64,000 bases of DNA, from the NCBI GenBank assembly GCA_950295325.1, contig OX485805.1, positions 18,215,501 through 18,279,500 of the forward strand, written 5' to 3'. The notes under the pieces are model-generated. The model made no database searches. It was not told the DNA's origin and worked only from the letters and a program-made list of their open reading frames with translations. Source of the stretch: Polytrichum commune (Eukaryota; Streptophyta; Polytrichopsida; Polytrichales; Polytrichaceae). This document shows, in pieces, positions 59,867-64,000 of this stretch. A program made the translations under genes and the position numbers. How positions within the stretch are numbered: position 1 is the stretch's first letter; every line of letters starts with the position of its first letter.

Positions 59867-59881
59867 GGGAGGGAGGGAGGG
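59867..59881 (+). other. G-quadruplex motif
   Basis: Four GGG runs separated by single A residues (GGGAGGGAGGGAGGG), the minimal pattern for a stable intramolecular G-quadruplex. It lies in a locally GC-rich patch (59640-59980) whose open frames I do not recognise. Confidence 0.7.
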
Positions 59882-60373
59882 CCGCTCCTTCACATGGTGT
59901 CCCAACTCCCAATTCCCACTTGTGTCAGTCCCTCCGCCGTCCCAACATGGAGGCCAACCATCTCGGCTTACGAGCCTCGAGAAACCACTCAAAAGTAGGG
60001 CTTGTATCCGTAGATATTAGACTTCGATTACTTTATGCAAAGAACAATTCTCGGGGCTTGTGTTGAGAGTTGGGTCGAGCTTTTTGTCCTTTGTCTTGCC
60101 TCCGACAAAGTGGTGCCATGTAGACATCCATGTCATACATGGGGCTGAGGATTTGGGATCTGTGTGAAGTGGTAAAGTCCCAACTTCCATGCGTTCTCAA
60201 TGGTTGAGATTGCACGGAGTGCTTGAGGGAATTGGGGACGTAGAGCTTGGGGAGCCTATGTGAATTGGCCCTTACAAGCGCTGGTGTAAGTTAACTTAGC
60301 ATTAATGAAAACCCACCCTTATTAGTTTATGTAAGTTAGTCATCGTGGAATTAGAAGCACCATAGTAAGCTAT

Positions 60374-61207
60374 GGGCGGTTTTACACTAGGGTCCATGAC
60401 TAGAGTCCGAAATTGAGTGATCTTATTGGCCAAGACCAAAAATTTGGATCCAAGGAGTCTACATTGGGGTCATATTCATTAAGAAGTGAAGTGGCAATAA
60501 TGTGGCATCGCTAACCTGTCAAAATCTTGGTGGTCCTCGTTGAAGCAAAGGCTCCTCCTAGTTTGAGAAACCAACCTTCAAGCTTATGTCCAAATCTTGA
60601 GTCTGGAAGCAGGGTTCATTAAGGGGTGGTATTGGACCTTGGCTCTACTGTAAATGCGCCCTCACTCTAATGTAAAACTATCATTAATCTACACTAGGGT
60701 CCAAGACGAAAGATACTCCGACTCAAGCAATCTTAGTGGTCGAGAGCAAAATTGTGCATCCAATGAGTTTACATCGAGGTCCGGATTCAAGGTATGAGAA
60801 ACATGTAGTGGCACTAATTTGACATCATTTCCCTACCAAATCTCAACAGTCCCAACTCAAGGGAAATACTACTCCTTGTTTGAGGAACTAATTGTCAAGC
60901 TTGGGTTCATAACATTATTCAGTTGAGTGACCAAGTTGGGCGGGGCTGGAAATATGTCATGTAAAGTGCTAGAATTACGCCTCATGAATGCTTGTCAGTA
61001 AGCAAATCCAACTTGAAAACCGAGTGAGATTCGGGTGACCCACCGTCATGGAATATCATTAAAATGGAATGACTAATAACAACTACATGATATTTTAATT
61101 TCTCAATTTTGAATATAAAAACGAGACCCATAAAGGGGTAGTTTGAACTCCAAGTTTCTTGGACCCGTACCCCTACATACACACCTTTTTGTAAAAGCAC
61201 CGTTAAT
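60374..61207. mobile_element. Two adjacent MITE-like units of the 'TTTACACTAGGGT' family
   Basis: 60374-60661 runs from GGGCGGTTTTACACTAGGGT to CTACTGTAAATGCGCCC. About 60680-61207 starts 'CTACACTAGGGTCCAAGACG' and ends 'TTGGACCCGTACCCCTACA ... TTTTGTAAAAGC'. Both share inner blocks ('AAGTGGCA', 'TGGCATC', 'CTAACCTG', 'GTTTGAG..ACC', 'AAGGGGTRGT'). The second is interrupted by about 200 bp of extra sequence. Target duplications are not clear. Confidence 0.5.
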
Positions 61208-62359
61208 ATAGTAGTTTACATGAGGGAGTGACTGTGGCTTGGGGGGCAGTGAGGCTTGGAGAGGGACTCAGGCATGAATGGCCATGATGTTAACTTTGCA
61301 TTATTTTAACCGCACAGGGGGAGCTTAGAAAAAAATTCGGCCGGGCAGCTGTAAGGCCAGCCGGGCAGTAAGTAGTTTAACGGTATCCCTGGAAACAGAG
61401 GTGTCGGGCTGCCAGGCTGGCCAATCATGTGCCACGTGGGCTCAAGAACCCCTCCAAATGATGACGTGGCCTAACCTTTTCACAGTCTCGCCTCCATAAT
61501 ACAACACTTGATTATATGACACCTTGACTATACGACGCATTTCCCATTGACCAAATTTTTCGAGTGTTAATCTACCTCTCTATTGTGACTATGATGCTCG
61601 TAATACGATTCCCTCTCTTTTATGCCCAATTTGTTTATATAATTAATGTGAATTAATCGATGTGCATAAGTGGTGGGACTCACACTAAGAATATGTCTTG
61701 GGATCAGAGAGTTGTTCCAAGTATGGAATACAGTCTAACCTTGATAATGTCACCCTTGTTAATGGGACACCTTGATACTGTCACCTAAAAGTTTGAAACC
61801 AATTTTCTTAGTGTAAAACTCCCTCGTTATTATCCCTATCACCCTTGTTAATGTCACTATTTTTTTCCAAAATCCGTAGTGTAAATGTGATAATATCAAA
61901 TATGGATGGATTGTATGTGATGGTTGGATGGACATATTGTAGTAGCCAAAAGGGTCATGAGCCACCCCTGTGATAAATGCAATGTTATTCAAAGGGTCAT
62001 GAGCCGCCTCTGTGCACCAACCCTGAACGGTGCTGTCTATACACGGCACTCAAAGGTGTTGTCTTTGACGGCGCTGCCAAGACTTCTTGGCCTCTATGCA
62101 CCCCACCTTCCGTCACATGTGTTCACCTATGTGTCTTTGAGGGTTTCAGCTTGTGTGAAGTAATTTAGGATGTTAAGTTCTACGGTTTAGCTGAGCTGGT
62201 ACAGAGTAGTGTCGACTTAAGCTAAATTAGTTCAATTGGTTTGCAATGTAGAAATCTCAAGATATGTGGCACGGTCTTCACTGTTTCTATAGTCAATAGT
62301 CGCATAGGAGAATCTAGTAAGATCATAAGTGTTAGCCGCTCATCCTAAGTGGGCATTCA

Positions 62360-62515
62360 ATTAGGAACAATCTTCTAGATTAGTTAGTCAAGCTCATAAG
62401 TAGAAACAATCTTCTAGGTAGGTTAGTCAAGCTCATAAGTAGAAACAGTCTTCTAGGTAGGTTAGTCAAGCTCATAAGTAGAAACAGTCTCCTAGGTAGG
62501 TTAGTCAAGCTCATG
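62360..62515. repeat. 39-bp tandem repeat, about four copies
   Basis: Units 'AGAAACAGTCTTCTAGGTAG' + 'GTTAGTCAAGCTCATAAGT' repeat within the pogo element, between its left subterminal region and the transposase remnant. Confidence 0.9.
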
Positions 62516-62749
62516 GTCGAGCTCACTTGTATATAATGAACCATTGTTCATTTGGAATTTAAATGCACACTTTCTATCATAGGCTTGTGTTTCTTCATGC
62601 AGTGCAGGTGTTCTTCGTTGTGTTGTTGTTTTTGTTGTTGTTGCTACATTGGAAGCTAGTGATTGGCTGGTTTTTTGCTCTTGTAAGCCTTCGTTGGCAT
62701 TGTTGCATAGCTTTGTGAATTCGGTAGCGTATGAATTATTAAGGACAAG

Positions 62750-63124
62750 GTGCGAGATGTATGTCAAGTGGAATATTCTATTGAGGTGGAATATTCTACT
62801 GAGGAGCTTGTGCAATTAGTGCAAGATGGCGAACATGTACTTGATTCCATGGAAGAAGACCCATTGATTGTTGATAGCAATGATGATGAGTCTAAAGTAG
62901 TGAAGCTAAGCGATGCACAAAAATATGCTAAAGATGTTTTGAATTTTATGGCTAGCCAAGGTTCTCAGATTTTCAACACTCATGAGTTGTTGGGAATGGA
63001 AAACATCCATGACAAACTCATTAGAATTGGTGTTGGACATTTAACATCACTAAAACAATGTGACATTAGAAGCTTCTTTGTCTCTAGTGAGAGGTCTTTA
63101 CCTGATCTCAATGACACATTGTGA
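62750..63124 (+). pseudogene. C-terminal remnant of a Tigger/CENP-B-like transposase
   Basis: The frame of 124 residues contains an acidic stretch (DSMEEDPLIVDSNDDES), then 'KLSDAQKYAKDVLNFMASQG', 'FNTHELLGMENIHDKLIRIG' and a final 'QCDIRSFF'. This matches the usual C-terminal layout of plant Tigger/pogo transposases: a helical segment after the DDE domain, then a short conserved 'Q..I..FF'-type end. The HTH DNA-binding and DDE parts are missing. Identification is from layout plus the surrounding TA-flanked ends. Confidence 0.65.
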
Positions 63125-63375
63125 TGTGCTCATGTTGTTATTCACAATTTTGAATTATATTTTACATTCAAAAACATTGAAGTCTTGTGTTTTTTTTTTT
63201 TTTTTTTTTTTTTTTTACATTGTAATTTCATTTTGATTTTCTACCCTTTTTTTTTTTGATAATATCACATTATGCACAAATCTTCAAAATGTGACATTAT
63301 CAAATATGTCACACCTTGTTTATATCACACTTTATGGTGAAACGGATGGTGTGATATTATCAAGGTTAGACTGTA

Positions 63376-64000
63376 CATCGGAAGAAGAACCTGAATCATG
63401 ATTCATCGGTGGGTTAAATTAACCAATGTCCGGGGAGGTTTTTGGGCATAACTGGTTGAGATCCCAGTGTTCCTGAGTCCAACTGGTTACAAGTTGACAT
63501 CTTTCGGTTTTTATTTTTATTTTTATTAATTTGAGGTATATTCTATAAATCCCTCTAAACTACTGTAGTTGGTAAATTTCCTAAAGTCTTGAACTTCAAC
63601 CGGTTATTTCTCAAACTCAACTAGTTCATATGTAACTAGCAATCGGTTCTCCCTTGTTCATTGAAATTAACTTTATCTTAAGTTATTTATTTTAAACATT
63701 GGCGTCAGAATAAATGTTGTTGTTTTGAAGCTTTGGGATTGGGTGGAGGTGATTTACTTACACTAATTGGTAGGTGAAAGTCGGTTAAGGTGTTTGAGGG
63801 GTAGAGGTTTTATTAACCAAGAGCTTGCTGGTGGGGTTAGGGGAATTCATTCATATGTATTGGAAGGAGTTCAATGGTGGGTGCTCGAATCTTGGTAACT
63901 TCTTTGGTGGGGATTGTTTCACTTTAGAGTTTTGATGGTGAGGTAGTATTTGGTATTTGAAGAAAATTGAGCTGGTCATAAATTTTGGGTATAAGGACTC
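63376..64000. repeat. Dispersed repeat E, copy near the window end
   Basis: 63437-63665 matches repeat E of 425-650 ('GGGCATAACTGGTTGAGATC', 'TTTGAGGTATATTCTATAAA', 'CTTGAACTTCAACCGGTTAT'). The remaining bases to 64000 show no gene. Confidence 0.55.

Larger units (their letters stand above)
61731..63373 (+). mobile_element. pogo/Tigger-type (Tc1/mariner) element, 1643 bp
   Basis: Both ends read CAGTCTAACCTTGATAAT inward and are flanked by TA (61729-61730 and 63374-63375), the Tc1/mariner target. The subterminal regions repeat the motif 'TTGTTAATGTCAC' or 'GATAATATCACA' several times. The interior keeps only a transposase C-terminus (62750-63124), so most of the gene has been deleted or replaced. 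A small tandem array lies at 62360-62515. Confidence 0.87.

Noticed and set aside
59642-59992. Two opposing frames in the GC-rich patch
   Set aside because: No similarity I recognise, no splice structure, and each is the shadow of the other.

Overview
The window reads as nuclear DNA of a plant (streptophyte). Four intron-containing genes have GT-AG introns (one looks GC-AG) and plant-type protein families: an ABCC/MRP transporter, the splicing factor ISY1, an alpha-tubulin with plant-type sequence, and a THUMPD1/TAN1-type THUMP protein. The rest is AT-rich intergenic DNA packed with short class II transposons. I cannot name the species. An early-diverging land plant is a guess only.

Layout: 0-9.1 kb is a transposon field of PIF/Harbinger-type elements with 3-bp TAA/TTA duplications, two related MITEs, dispersed repeats, and a 1.37-kb Mutator-like foldback element with a perfect 9-bp target-site duplication. 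A four-copy ~290-bp tandem repeat (9.75-10.9 kb) lies upstream of the 12-exon ABCC gene (11732-18648), whose first intron carries a Harbinger MITE. A decayed LINE follows (19.4-22.1 kb), then ISY1 on the minus strand (26451-23788). Another four-copy tandem repeat (26.9-27.7 kb) sits upstream of alpha-tubulin (27909-31721). A GC-rich anomalous tract lies at 32.7-33.15 kb, and the THUMP gene at 34308-37571. From 37.6 kb to the end I found no complete gene. That part holds tandem arrays, a hAT MITE with an 8-bp duplication, more Harbinger elements and MITEs, a second LINE copy, a ~156-bp minisatellite and a pogo/Tigger element with a transposase C-terminal remnant.

The four host genes are unrelated in function (vacuolar or plasma-membrane export, splicing, cytoskeleton, tRNA modification) and form no pathway. 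The most notable gene is the alpha-tubulin. Its frame is intact over five exons, yet it lacks the 12 residues that include the GGGTG part of the nucleotide-binding loop, and it has Lys where the catalytic Glu254 should be. A second theme is that the flanks or introns of three of the four genes carry diverged tandem duplications of about 90-320 bp, one of which copies a splice donor.
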